Shown here piece after piece: positions 22,466 through 35,533 of a DNA stretch of 64,000 nucleotides. The translations under genes and the position numbers were made by a program. Positions within the stretch are counted from its first letter, which is position 1; every line of letters starts with the position of its first letter. The notes beneath the pieces were generated by a model. The model did no database searches. It was not told where the DNA came from and was given only the letters and a program-made list of their open reading frames with translations. Source of the stretch: Enchytraeus crypticus (lineage: Eukaryota; Annelida; Clitellata; Enchytraeida; Enchytraeidae); assembly GCA_905160935.1 (NCBI GenBank), contig CAJHZI010000741.1, forward strand, positions 322,501-386,500, read 5' to 3'.

Positions 22466-25264
22466 TCTTTAAGATTTGCAAAGACACGTACATTTAAACT
22501 GATTCAAGAAAATAATCAAATAATGCACCATTGAAAATTACCAGTTTTTTGATGAATTGCAACTCACGCTAGTTCCTACAAAACTTACGTTCATAGGAAT
22601 GAGATCCCTTCGGTTACTTCTTTAGACCTCGTTTTTTGTAATGCAACCCATTTTTTGTTTTTCATATCATAATAAACAACAAATACAGCATACTTAACTA
22701 GAAACAAATAGTCAGGAACATGGTAACACAAAAGAGCCTAAGCAGTGTGACGTAATACAGAGCTTGGTAATACATTTGATCATCTTCTACAAAATGTCAA
22801 GTACTCAGAGTAAAAATGACCTTAGTGATGTAAGTATAAATTTAAAGATACATACAATAAGGTATTGCATAGGACTGTAAAAGATATGTACGTAAAATCT
22901 TTGTCAGATGGCAAAATGTGAAATACAAATTATCTAAATTACTTAGCAATATTAAGGAGAAACACTTATAACTTATCTAAATACAACTCCTTAAGCACAA
23001 TATGCCGTAACTATTGAATAAAGCTAGGTGAAATTTAATGAAAATTATGCTATAAAGTCTAGAAAAAGATTAATTCTGATAAAAATTCTGCATTACTAAA
23101 AGAAAATTTTAAATCGGTCAGTGACATTTCAACTAGCTAGAATTTGGACGAATGGCTGAGCGTCATAAAATTCATTTATTAATATATTACTTTACATACT
23201 AATCCCATATTCTACAATTAAAGATAAGTATAGCTGTATTAAATGGCAGAGAACGCAAGATTACTGATATTAAGTTGACTCTATATTCAAAATTTCTTTC
23301 AATATTTAATATGATATAATTGAACTTTGATCCAGATTAAAGTTCAATTAGCCTTAGCCACGTTGTTTTATTACACTGATATGCCATAATTTAAGAATAT
23401 CATACTAATTGCTTCAATTAGTTTGTTAATGGCAGCGATTAGCGACTATTACATTGGAATATACATACATTTCAGAAGTAACAATTATGAATCTAGATAT
23501 CTGTAACATGGTATCCACATTTAAACAATATTTTCGCAAATTAAATGTATTATGAATTCACATTATCGAAAATTAAACAAAAGTTTATAACTTCAACTTA
23601 AATGCTATTTTGAATCAATTTAGATGGTCGAACTTCAGGGAACTAAAATTCTTATACAGTGCAACAAGCATCGACTGGGCGAAATTTTGCACACTTTTCA
23701 GTTTTATTTACACTACTCTTGCTTATATTGCAAGTTTTATGACTGAAGTTGTAAATCAATAGAAAACAACTTAATCTGCAAAACAAGAAGCATTTGCAAA
23801 CCCTTTGAATTCCGAAGTATATTAACTCAATACTGATCCCCGTAACTAACTGCATATACCAAAAATTTAGGCAAAAATAAAAACTGTAAATAAATCATAA
23901 ACATTACAGTTTTGGCATGAAAACGATAAAGATAACTTACTTTACAAGTTTAATCAGCTGATCCATGAGAAGCTACCATTTGCATAGAAAACTACACTTG
24001 CGAAAACTGCGGCTAATAACAGCAACAACGAATCTAAGAATATTAAAACCTGTTCAAACACATTTCTTACTCTATTTCTGCACTGCTATAGTGAAACACG
24101 TTTGTAAATTTATAATTTTATAGATTTGAAGCTCTTTGATGGCTTATATTCATTCGTCTGGATCTAGTTCAATCTTGATTAAATGGTCAAATTGCGTTGA
24201 AAATACTGTAGTTAAGAATTTAAATTTTTGCACTGTTGTGTCGTGATCATTCATGATACTATCCAGTGATTAACATGCATGGGCACTAACTCAATTTTTT
24301 ATTTGCCAGTCATTCAAAATATTCATTATTCCTAAATGCTACTTTCTGCATCATGTATATCTGCACCATGGCCTACAGTACAGACTAATGTCTATAAAAA
24401 TTCTTTATTGTATGGTAGACCTTCGATATCAACAGGTCCCTAATGGATCTCAGTACGAGTGAATTAATATAGGCCAACACCTTAAATTTCAGGATCTCTC
24501 CAAACACGTCTTCTTCTTCAGCGCACTGACAAGTGGCAGCTTCAAGGTACATATTCATACTCAAAGTCTATTTTCTCGCTCCACAAGAACACTCCTTAGA
24601 TAAACAAGTTTATCCCTTCACAAAGTCTATGCCTTAGCCATACCTTATTTAGCATATATCTTGATGAGAAAAGTATGGCTTCTGAGGTGGTTTCCCGTTG
24701 CCTTCCACCCATACATATGTAGCCTCCTTTAATAAAATTTCACTAATGTTGAAGAAAGACTATCGAAAATCTCTACAATGAGGCACGTGGGCAGTGTTTT
24801 CCAAGAGATGGCGATTCCAACGATCCTCCAACTCCGTGTACCTGCTTTTGTAAAAACCGAAAACTATTTCTTTTACATTACAAAACTATTAATATAGGTA
24901 TTTATTTTTAATATAGACAGATTTTTTTACAATTCTTGCATAAATTAAAGAATAACTATGAATTTCTTTTACTGTTTTACACCTTTGTTATAAGCCATTT
25001 AGCATAAGGTACAGTTAGAGTGCTTTTCAAGCATCCCAATCCCATACAGTCAGCACTCCATATCTCATTTACAGATAATGATAACCCATGAGGACAAAAT
25101 GTATGAGGAATTTACAAAGGGATCATAATCTTGTTATTATTTATCATTCTGAACCTTGGGTAATTTTAATGATCGAATTCTTACATTTTCGCTCGCTGGA
25201 TTGAGTTTTGGATGCAAATGGTTGACACGATTTCGTATATAGTACTCGATATTGTCCAGTTACT

Positions 25265-25470
25265 GTACAGGCAAGGTATAGGTAAACACGCATTGTTGTG
25301 AAATGATCAACTATGTTGGTGTCTATCACTTTTAATACCGCATGCATAAACCGTTAGGCAATTTAGACCATTTTCCGTAGTTGAACGATGGCTCAATTCA
25401 CCTTAGGATCTGTTATTTAAAAGTTCATGACGCTAACCCTACGCTATTAAGACATTCTATTAGGCCTACT
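25265..25470 (-). repeat. tRNA-derived SINE (family 2), internally deleted
   Basis: Shares 'gaaatgatcaactatgtt', 'ctatcacttttaatacc', 'gttaggcaatttagacc' and the A-box end (minus strand TTAATAGCGTAGGGTTAGCG) with the full copy at 39940-40163. The part with the B box is missing. Confidence 0.7.
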
Positions 25471-25544
25471 CTTCTCTCTCTTGCTGTGACTATCATCGAG
25501 AGGACAAGGAACTGCTATGCGAAAAGATTCATTTAGCAAACAAC

Positions 25545-25945
25545 ACCAAGAAACTCAAAAGTGTAATTCCGACTAATTCGCCGTGAATTACCACAGCATC
25601 GCAGCTCTGACAGCTGGACGGAAAAGACTAGTTGGACTGACAAAATTGCACATGAAGAAGTTCTTGAAAGAGTCGGTACAGATAGACAATTAATGAATAT
25701 GATAAGAAATAGAAAGAAAAGCAGGATAGGACATAGTAGAAAGGGGATGGTTTGCTGAATGAAGTGATAGAAGGAAGAATGCAAGGGAAAAGAGTTAGAG
25801 GAAGACTGAGACATGGGATGCTGGATGATCTGATAACAAACTCATATAGAGAGATGAAAAGGAAGGCTGAGGATAGAAGGGTTGGAAGAGCTATATGCCA
25901 TGGTCCTGCCGCTAGGGAGTGCACTAGAAGAAGAACTTCAAATCT
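25545..25945 (+). mobile_element. RT-element ORF C-terminus and 3' end
   Basis: Plus-strand translation with frame breaks gives an SWTDKIAHEEVLERVGTDRQ-like stretch, then LLNEVIEGRMQGKRVRGRLR and [19 protein letters not shown], ending with the conserved 'ccatggtcctgccgctaggg' end. This is the C-terminus of the YGCETWTL-type RT family. It is truncated at its 5' end and frameshifted. Confidence 0.7.
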
Positions 25946-27085
25946 AAAACAACTATAAAATGGTTTCCGTTATCTCTTACTTCAGATTTAGTTTATATGT
26001 TTTACTTTATCAAGGGAAATGGGCATATACAGATGCAGTACGTCGATTGTTTGAGTAGGCACCACAAGTGACTTACTTTAATAATAAAACATACATTACT
26101 AACGGGTACCAATAAATGACAATAAACATATTGAATTTCATTACGCAGTTATGCTTGATTAGCAGAATGTTGAAAATAAAAGGAAATAAAATGCATAAGC
26201 ACTAAATTGATCACTAAATATGGCGAAATGTTCACCAAGGCGGTGATGCACAAATATATATGTACTAGATGTAACCGTGTGCAAAAATGAACAAATCTAG
26301 GAAAAATGGCCAATTTTAACTGAACCTGGCCTTAGAACCTTAAGCTCTTAATCCTAAAACGAATGTTCTACCAATGTAACATACGTCTCTCAAGAAACCA
26401 ATATCTGAAAATTTATTACAAATGAAGAAGGTGATTTTGTTAGGAATTATAAATATAAAGCTGCGCGTAAATTGATACTTGCCAGATCACAGCGCTGTAA
26501 CAAGCATTACTTCGGACAGACAGAACTGATCCATTATATTTATAATATAACCTCAAACAGTGTTTGCAACCCATCCAAGTATACAAGATAGAGACACATT
26601 AATTTAATACTTCGTTTTGGAGGTGGAGAACTTAGAAGTTAAAAGTACAGTTCTCTATAATTCTGGAATTAAATTTGGCTGGCGGGCAGAGTGGAGGCAA
26701 CATCCATTCGTCTTGAACGTGACAAACACGGTTAACTTACGGGTGAATCAGGAATGCCAGTACAAAAAAGTTTGTCAGAGACTTCGGAGAAAAAGATAAG
26801 TATTGCATAAATCGGTGATAAATATTCTTAAATATGAAAGATTAATTTTCAAAATAGTATGATAATTATATATAATCAAAGTTAATGGTGTTACATTATA
26901 AAGGTGTGTTACAATAGGTACAGCCATAATTAATAGTCTAATTAAACGTTGGTTATGACACTTTAAATAATAACTATGATGAAGATACATAGAGAATATC
27001 AATCTACGAAATGATAACGATGATAACGAAGAAGATGAAGATAATTACTATCATCATTATCATCATGACAATCCGCAGAGATTAC

Positions 27086-27091
27086 TTTATT
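27086..27091 (-). terminator. Candidate poly(A) signal for RNFT
   Basis: TTTATT on the plus strand reads AATAAA on the minus strand, about 200 bases downstream of the RNFT stop codon at 27286. No transcript evidence is available, so this is positional inference only. Confidence 0.4.
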
Positions 27092-27285
27092 CTGCAGAAA
27101 AACGCTGCTGAAGTTTGTCACTCTTGAGATTGATGCTAAAGATGAAAAACTACAGAGTAGATATAATTCTGATGATTAACTGGAATTGAGAGACCATCAT
27201 GTTACAGTGCTCCATGTTGCGTGGACAACGGTTTCACAGTTATTGTGTTGTTGTTGTTGTTGCTCTCGATGAAGATGACTATGAA

Positions 27286-30200
27286 TCAGTAGATCTGAAA
27301 CCCGCCCCACGTTGAGCCGTCCCTCCACAGCGGGTCATCGGCGATAGCCGTGCGGCACATGGGACACGTGCGATCACGATCAAACCACATAGCAACACAT
27401 TCCTCACAGAACACATGCTGTAACATACAAACACATGGAAAGATTAAATCACATAGCCATACATTCCTTACAGAACACATGCTGTAACATACAAACACAT
27501 GACAAAATTAAATCACATAGCCACACATTCCGCACAGAACACATGCTGTAACATACAAACACATGGAAAGATTAAATCACATAGCCATACATTCCTTACA
27601 GATCACATGCTGTAACATACAAACACATGACAATATCAAACCACATAGTAACACATTCCTCACAGAACACATGCTGTAACATTACTGTAACAAATTTACA
27701 TGTGTGATCAATATCAAGTCAGCAGATTATATAGTCTTCAGATATCTGCATAAAGCACAATCTTATTAACACACAGGCTTTAGAAATAAGGAGAAAATGC
27801 GTCTATTGTACTTTGAGAAGCCTATCTACACAATCTTGACATACAGTGGATAGGCTAACCTTGCAGTTGAGTAGGACAGGGTCGTTGAACTTGTCCTGAC
27901 AGATAGGACAAATATTATCATAGGACTCCAGTAAGCTTCTGTCAGCCACCGATCCGTAACTCTAGACAATCCGTAAGTTGATCAATCAGTCACAAATCAA
28001 TCAATCACTCATTGTAATAACACAGCTGATATGACGACATGCCGGCTGATATAGAACCTATAATATATAATTATTTACAAAGAAGAAACTGATTTTATGC
28101 ATTCTATAGAAATTTTATCATATATTATTATTACATAGAGAACTTCATAGTTTATCAAAATCTTGATGACCAATATACGAGAGTCTATAAGGACCAATGA
28201 AAGTAATACCAAATATTAAATGGATAAATAGGACTAGACTTCGTTTTATATAAATTGTACACAAATACTAATAAATGATGCACCTGTTTATTGCATCTAA
28301 AGGTAATGAGAGAGCACAGGCTATGTACTAATATTGAGGCGTCCTGATTACAGGTTAAAGAATAAGTACACTGTCGATTGCTCTTGTATGATCTCTCTTT
28401 AAGCTTGGAATTCGGAATAATTTTAATTACGAAATGAAAAAACAGAAAAGCTACTCACGAAATTCATTCTGAACTTTGCAAGGGCAGCCATGAATTCTTT
28501 GACTTTCTTTAAAAGATGAAGAAACTGAAAAAAACATATGTATATAAATCGCTTGGCATGAAAATCTTATATGATTATACATACATAGAGGCTCAATTAA
28601 ATTAATCAAAATGGCTTAATAACCTTTTGAAATTGTTTAAATAGTGATAAAAAGATATTAAAATTATATGTCTCTAATTCTCTATCGTCTTCAGTACATT
28701 AAGAAAAAATAATAATAATATAACACTCAGAATCAAACCAGCCAGTTTATTAAGTAAGTTATCAAACGTACAAGCTTATTTAACCTAATAAACCTTACCT
28801 TACCTTTATTAATTTATCTTTTTTTTAATTTTAGAATTCACTCTGGAGTGCATTCCAGAAAAAAAATAATAGATATAAAATTTTCACTTCTGCTTAAGTA
28901 GAAGTCATATAATAAAGCAGATAGAAACCTCTGCAGATAGTTTATCTTTTCATTCTTGAAAAACAACAGAAAAACTCGTGCTAGCATAGCTATAAAGTAA
29001 CTGGTAACAAAAGCTTACACGTGTTAGTTGTTTTATTTATTTATATTTATTTGATCACATTCGGGGGTCTTAGATCCATGCTCGATCCCTCACACTGAAA
29101 GACAAACTGACTCTCAAGGGGGGATGGAAGACTAGTGGTGACGTCACTGTATGGGGGTGCCTCACCGTATTTAGCTGCTTCGCTGCTGAGGACTATAAGC
29201 GGCTTGCTGATAAAGTGTTTGTTTATTTGATTATTTTTATTGGTGGTGTTTTATATCCTAAATCACTGGCATCATAATCAATCAATCAATCAATTACCTC
29301 TTCAATTTAATAAATCATACAGTCATCCGCTAAATTGAGTTGACTGATTGATTTCCTAACCAACATTTTGATAGAAATCGTTTAACAGATGCGCAGATGG
29401 ATGTCTTCAGGTCAAAGATGATACCTTAGCAATGGCGTAGAGAACGACAAGCATGGAGGCGACCCACTGACCCCCGTGCTTCTGGTCTGTGATGAAATAG
29501 AACCACGGCAGAATGGGCAGCAGACTTCTGTACAGCTGGCTTAGTGTTTCTAGCATCATGTGATATCGTCCCTAGCGACAGCAACAACAACAACAATATT
29601 ATTTATACCAGACGAGTAGCAAGTGCTGTATGCATGAAACCTCAGAACAGCAATATTTGGATACACGGGTAGTAGCAAGAAGCTTAGCATGACATAGTGA
29701 CCAAGCTCCAAGATGAGCAAAACCCTCGTTAGAAGGGCAGCCGTTCCTCTGACTGACTAATTCTAAAATTACAATACTAAATTAAAGATTAGCAGCCACT
29801 GAAAAATTGAATGAAATGGCACATTAATTACTAGAAAAATAGTTCAAGGTTTACTTAATAATAATTAGTATTTTGTTAATTATGAGTTCATATTGAATAC
29901 TTAATTTATGGTCAAAAAATTTCAAAAAGATATCTTATAGAAAAGTAAAGACCACAGAATAAGGAATTATACAAAAAATCTATTCATTCGCTCTTCTGAT
30001 ACCACCACTGACCATCAAAACTTTCTTATTGGAAGGTTTTGCACTTTCCGCAACATAAATGATGCCTTCGTTTCAAGAAAATTAGCTTTCTAACGGTCTC
30101 TTCAGTACTTGAGTCAGTTGCCACTCCCCAAATAACAAGAAAGTTTTGTTGATTTTTACATTCTCTGACTCAAGATGAAACGAACGACTTTGACGTGAGC

Positions 30201-33200
30201 TTCACTTTCTTCACTAGTACCTGCTAGTCAGTAATTAAAGAGTGCACATTTTATATCTGGCGCACCTTATTTCTTAAATCTTCATGACTGCTTACCTTTT
30301 GACTGTAAGGCATGCAGAATCGAGGCAGGGCCACAACCATTGTTTTGAGCAAAACAGTGGAAAACTTGACAACGTAGTCAGTTGTACCAGTAATCCACAG
30401 CATAGTCCATAGGTTTATCTCATCAAAGTGAGGGCATGTAAAGTATAGCCTAAAACATACAAAAAACTCATCAAGTGGCGGAATGTAAAATATAGCCTCA
30501 AACGTAAGTACATATTCAAAGTCCAAGTCCATACTCCTCAGTTTTTCTCCTTCAATTTGATGAGGTTGAATACCCGGGGGGGGGGGCACTCGTACTCAAG
30601 TCAGGGGAACACGTACAATCCTACATTTGTTTTGGAAAAAGTAGGTTAATTTTTCACCTCTGAAGAAACTCAGCGGATTGGACGAATTACAAAAAGACCT
30701 AATTTGGCGGTGGGGGGGGGGGGGGCTTAAGCCCCCCCCAGCCAAGACTGTTTGCACCACTGCTCCGGGACAGAGTTTACATTTTTTACTTACACCCTTT
30801 TTTCTTCTTATACAGTGGTTAAAGTGAAAATTGAGAGCTAGTGAAACGGTCAACATTTTATCTTTCGGGCCCCCGTCCATTATACAGGGCTCCTAGTATA
30901 CGAAATATGGGCCTCTAGTGGGACCCATACTTGAAAAAAATCGAGCTAATGGAACTGTTCGAGCTTCCTCTCGTCCCCCCCCCCCCCAACCACTGCCCTC
31001 ATAGACATATTTACACATAGAAATTTCCATAGAAACAATGAAAATATAGTGTAAAAATTTTTTCGGCGAGCCTAAGGGGGGGAGGGGTCCGGGTCCCCTG
31101 GATCCGCCACTGCATGACTGATACTTATTTACTGATGCTCACTGGATGCTCATTAACTGATTCCTTTATTTCACAACTAAATTGAAGAATTTCGGCCACA
31201 GTAGTTTTACCAGTCACTCATATCACATTCCCCAGTCAACTGAAGTCAAAACGATGGTTGAACGAGTGCGACACACGCTAAAAAGAAAAATGACTGTTTA
31301 TAGACCAATATATACTCGGATACCGAACTCTACAACTGCCGGCATACATAAATGGAAGTCCAAATATCCAGTATAAAACAATAAAAAGAAAGTTTATTCA
31401 AATGTACCCTGTATAACTTAGAAACTGCCAACATAATGCCATGTCTTTTAAATTACACTTTATATTTCTACAAATCCTCAATTCGTTACACCTCCACATA
31501 TAGCATTAACTCACCCAATCTAATCTAATATTGAATCCACTATAATCATATCAAATTTAATCTATTCTAATAAAATAATAGCTAATCTATTCTAATAAAA
31601 TAGTAGCTAATCTACTCTAATAAAATAATAGCTAATCCATTCTAATATAATAATATATAATCTATTCTAATAAAATAGTAGCTAATCTGTTCTAATAAAA
31701 AAATAGCTAATCTATTCTAATATAATACTAGTTAATCTATTCTAATGAAATAATAGCTAATCTATTCTAATAAAAGACTAGTCAATCTATTCTAATATAA
31801 TACTAGTTAATCTATTCTAATGAAATAATAGCTAATCTATTCTAATAAAAGACTAGTTAATCTATTCTAATAAAATAATAGCTAAGCTATTCAACATAAC
31901 CAACACGTCCGACATGTAAGGGATACTCAATTGAAAGTGGTACATATGACTAGAACGGACTAATCATATTATTACTAAGCAATACTAGTCAACAAAAGAC
32001 TGACGTAAATAAACTATACTCATTCAATCAATCAATCAAAGATGCACAGACAAGTAAAACTATTATATATTCATCCGTGTATAAAGAATAGTATAATTGA
32101 AACCATTAAGCATTTAACCATAAATAAAGTACTAACAGTAAGAAAGCAAAAATTCAAGATAAAAATGATAAATTTTCCGAGCTGCATGTTGAGCGAGAAA
32201 TGATTGCTTTGAAGCATACGCTTTATATAGGTGCTGATCGCTGAAGAAGTAATATATAGAGAAGATATTGAGAGCTAAAAAGAAGATAAGCCAAGCCATG
32301 TTCTTTGCATGCTCTCCAGCGTTTGTATTGTCCTATAACATATCAATCAATCAATTTGACAGTCAATATATCAATTATGAATCAGTATATTAATCAGATA
32401 ATGAAATTAATCTAAATTAAGGCTAAAAAGTTAAACATACACTATAGAGGACTAGGGCCACGGTTGTCAGGCAATTTTTGGGTCCTAAAAATATAGAATT
32501 GAAAAAAATGATCATTCGAGATGACATGTATTACAATTAATATTACATGCTTATAATATCAGGCAATTAAGTCAATTATCTGTGCCCCAGTCTAGTGAAA
32601 GTCCAAGATTTTATTCTGTAACCAGTTCGCCTAGGAATCTAAACCACGAGGACTGAAATCACTGCAGGATTGCCCGTTTAGAATTTCATGACGAGCCCTG
32701 AGGCTCACAGCTTTGGAATGTGCTGCAAACATAGTAACATACCCTATTTACGTCTTAACGGAATAGACGCTAACACGTTTTGAATACAGTTTCGATTGCA
32801 AATTATAATTATAAGGGTCTACAATTTTATTATTCCGATACAGTATAGAAATTTAATAATAAGCTTGATATCATTATCAAAGAGCTTAATACAAAACCTA
32901 TTGAATGTGACAATATACACAAAAATTTATCAGAGATATTGAAAAAGTATATCTTGCATCACTTTTGCCATTTGTCAGTCAAAAAATAATTTATAGTATC
33001 AGATTTATATATGACGAATGTAGAGTTGTAAACACTAAGTTTTACTGAAATCTTCCTGCCTTCTCATTTCAATTACACTGAACAGCTTTGACTATTAAAT
33101 TCTTCAGTGAGATAAGCCTGGGAGAGCTTTGCCTTCAATGGGCAAGAGATTGGGCACTGACAAGCTTCTAGCCAGACTGTGATTGACTGTGCACTTGAAA

Positions 33201-35533
33201 TGACATCAGATGGCAAACATAGGATTGTATGGGTATACAGGATTGTTTTCTCAGGAAATGACGCCCCTGCCCAGTAAATGTTAGTCTAAGCAGAGAAGGC
33301 ATAGGGGCCCACCTCATCATAAGCAGAATTCCCCAAGAATTATGGTATATCACGAGGAATGTTATAAATAATTTAAAGATTCATTCGTACGTGAACATGA
33401 AGATAAAGACGGTAGACGGAGATGGGTAGAGGCGTTGTATGTCATGGACCTGCCAGTAGGCAGTGCACTAAGAGAGAGAGAGAGTAAACAGATCTATTGT
33501 AAACATAGATCTATTGTTGCTTTTCACTATTCTTACAGATGTAGGCTACTCACTCTTCGTGTTGCCAGCTTGCAAAGCTTGCTGTTAACATGGTGAAACG
33601 TCCCAAACAGTCCAATAAACACCAATATACCTGTGAAGACGTTATAAAACAAATGTAGAATCAATAAATGAGTACAACAAGAATTCAATTAATTTAATGA
33701 ATTAATCAATTTGGAAATCAATTAAGTGATTTATAAGTCTTTGTGTTAATTAGAAATAAATTAAGCAATCATTAATTATCAATCATCCATCTATTATAAT
33801 CATCGTTTAAATCGATTTACCTCATAAATTATTGTATTTATTTCTTATGTATTTACAAAAGTCAATTGTTACTTTAATTTCCTCAATATTAAATGACAGG
33901 TCAAACATGAACCAACTCAGAAACTGAGGTCACAAGGCCAGCGCTTACTCGCGAAACCTGCTGGACTTAAGTCAGCACTGGCATCAAGGTCCTTCACAAG
34001 GGCAGCCGAATCAATATGAATTAAACTACCGGCATCGCTGCGAAATGAACTCGGAACTTTTTTGTTTAAATCCAAGCTTAAAACATTTGATTTAGTGGAG
34101 TGGATTAGGGACTAGTGTGCTGCCTTCTTTTCCCATACCAACGATTGCAAGTGTTGCTTGCACACATCGGTGCGCAGAAGTGCATACTACTATTACTACT
34201 ACTACTACATAGCAGAGGCAAATAAGACTGATATTTATAAATTACAATAATAATATTAATTATACATAATTTTTTACTGATTTTGTGCACAAGTTGATTT
34301 GTAGGCCTAGGCCTACTTCTCAGCTCAGTTTATTTCTTAACTAATTTATTGTAGTTATATCCACTGCATTGTTTGTATGTTTGTTTGTATGAGAAGCATG
34401 ACTAATCACACTAAAAAAATATAAATTATTACGCCAATATATTTATAATCAGATGCATCTAGTAATAGCGAACCTAGTCTGTGGTCATACAAGACTTTGA
34501 CCAACACGAGCAGCAAAAAAGGCAGGAAATCTTCGACGGCTTTGAAGACCGTTTTGAGAATGGTAAAGATTTGACCTTGTAGTCCTGCAAGGTCACCAAG
34601 CTGTGTGGCAGCGCCTGATTGGCTGGCTCCTCCACCAATCGAAGAGCCTGATGGACTGCTGTTTGGCTGATTAGAACTCTCAGCTAGAAATGTTCCCAGA
34701 TCTATCACCGTATCCTGATAGCACAAAATAGGACGAAATATCATAATGAAAGAATAAAGAAAAAAATTTCAGCCAAATGCTAGCCATCCAAAATCTAGTC
34801 AAGCCTAAGCAAATTTTAGTAATGGTTTAGCCGATGGTTAGATCAATTCAGTGTTCGACTGCTGATCAATAGCTAAAGGGTTCACATGCAGTAGGACTCA
34901 TCACTGATGTTGTTTTGGGATAGAAACTGACGCTAAACTAGGCTTTACCTTTAACCTATAACAAAATAAAAGTTAAAATGAGGCATCCTTAGAGGCTTAA
35001 AACTCTTGTAAGTATTTCAGTAAATACTTTGATAAACAGATAGGCATCTGTTGCAGCAGAGCCTCCTAGAAACGTTCCTGACGTTGTCTTACGATGAAGA
35101 ACACGACACTAGATTCTTACTGATCGATGGATTCATTAGTTTAGTCGTTTAATATTTATCAGATAAGTATTTGATGAAATAGCAGTGAAATAACAATATT
35201 TACCTGCTCATCATGTTGATGCTGATGCTGGTGATGATGAGCTGAGTGATGTTGATGATGATGATGTGACGGTTGCCCGACAGATGGCCGGAATGCTATC
35301 CTCACTGGCTGCATCTGCCCACCAACATTAGTCATGTAGACCGTACTAGGCTGCCCCATCAATTCACCTGAACCCACTGCAGCAGGACGCACCAAGCCTT
35401 GATTTATAATCTGTGTGCGTAGAGCGTCCTGAGCCATGTTTGCCAGTTGTCCACGGGCTCCTTCAAACATGGCCGCCACGTTCTGTCCAGATACATTCAA
35501 GAACCTATGCGTCTGCCCCGGAGTGTCTGCCAT
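27286..35533 (-). CDS. RNFT1/2: RING finger and transmembrane domain protein (RNFT1/RNFT2-like), 9 exons
   Basis: Exons: 35533-35204, 34714-34474, 33630-33554, 32332-32220, 30449-30296, 29571-29425, 28524-28459, 27961-27860, 27417-27286. The sum is 1362 nt, 453 residues, near human RNFT1/2 (about 440). Residues 1-110 are polar, with a His/Gln-rich run at about 91-107. Exons 2-6 encode several hydrophobic segments (FLPFLLLVLVKVLYDHRLG; MAWLIFFLALNIFSIYYFF; VASMLVVLYAIAK). Exons 8-9 encode a C3HC4 RING: Cys394, Cys397, Cys409, His411, Cys414, Cys417, Cys428, Cys431, with all ligands present. It ends FQIY, like the vertebrate proteins. The expected role is a membrane (probably ER) ubiquitin E3 ligase. 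I cannot assign it to one vertebrate paralogue, and it may predate their split. Exons 5 and 9 have duplicated acceptors; intron 8 splits the RING between its third Cys and its His. Confidence 0.92.
27387..27684. repeat. 64-bp five-copy array of RNFT exon 9 acceptor
   Basis: Five copies with an exact 64-base period. Acceptor copies precede 27417 (used), 27481, 27545, 27609 and 27673. Each has, on the gene's strand, gtatgttacag| (shorter in the outermost) plus about 30-40 exon bases coding HVFC.EC, which are RING zinc ligands. The three middle copies read TGA where the exon has the Trp codon TGG. The outermost keeps TGG and is nearly identical to the true exon for about 39 bases. Confidence 0.93.
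30420..30500. repeat. 47-bp duplication of RNFT exon 5 acceptor
   Basis: The start of exon 5 (GCTATACTTTACATGCCC...) has one diverged upstream copy starting at 30496 (GCTATATTTTACATTCCG...), agreeing at most of about 30 bases. It is preceded by an AG (gtttgag|). The offset of 47 bases shifts frame and leads to a stop if the upstream copy is used. Confidence 0.85.
30580..31117. repeat. G/C-tract element, possible DNA-transposon remnant
   Basis: In RNFT intron 4. It contains a G10 run (about 30581-30590), a G14 run followed by CTTAAG and C8 (30712-30739, an inverted repeat), a C13 run (30975-30987) and a right end 'cctggatccgccactg'. In reverse complement that end is CAGTGGCGGATCCAGG, resembling termini seen on some hAT-like non-autonomous DNA transposons. 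No matching left terminus was found, so the class is unsure. Confidence 0.4.
31560..31890. repeat. 25-26-bp minisatellite
   Basis: About 13 copies of 'taatctattctaataaaata' plus 'atagc', in RNFT intron 4. Variants alternate (aatagc, actagt), and late copies suggest a partial two- or three-unit higher-order pattern. It does not touch a splice site. Confidence 0.85.
33376..33486 (+). mobile_element. RT-element 3'-end fragment
   Basis: Contains 'gtcatggacctgccagtagg' and 'cagtgcactaagagagagag', the terminal motif of the YGCETWTL-type RT family. It lies in RNFT intron 3, antisense to the gene. Confidence 0.65.

Larger units (their letters stand above)
22293..27285. other. Intergenic between ALDH16A1 and RNFT
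   Basis: Holds a (TA)n tract (22422-22461), a dispersed repeat at about 24510-24760 (related to 47600-47760 and 59320-59570), a SINE of family 2 (25265-25470) and an RT-element 3' end (25545-25945). It should contain the ALDH16A1 promoter. An acceptor-like gacagtttcag at about 22330 (minus strand) suggests a 5' non-coding exon further right. No other coding segment was recognised, and the small frames here are unsupported. Confidence 0.5.
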
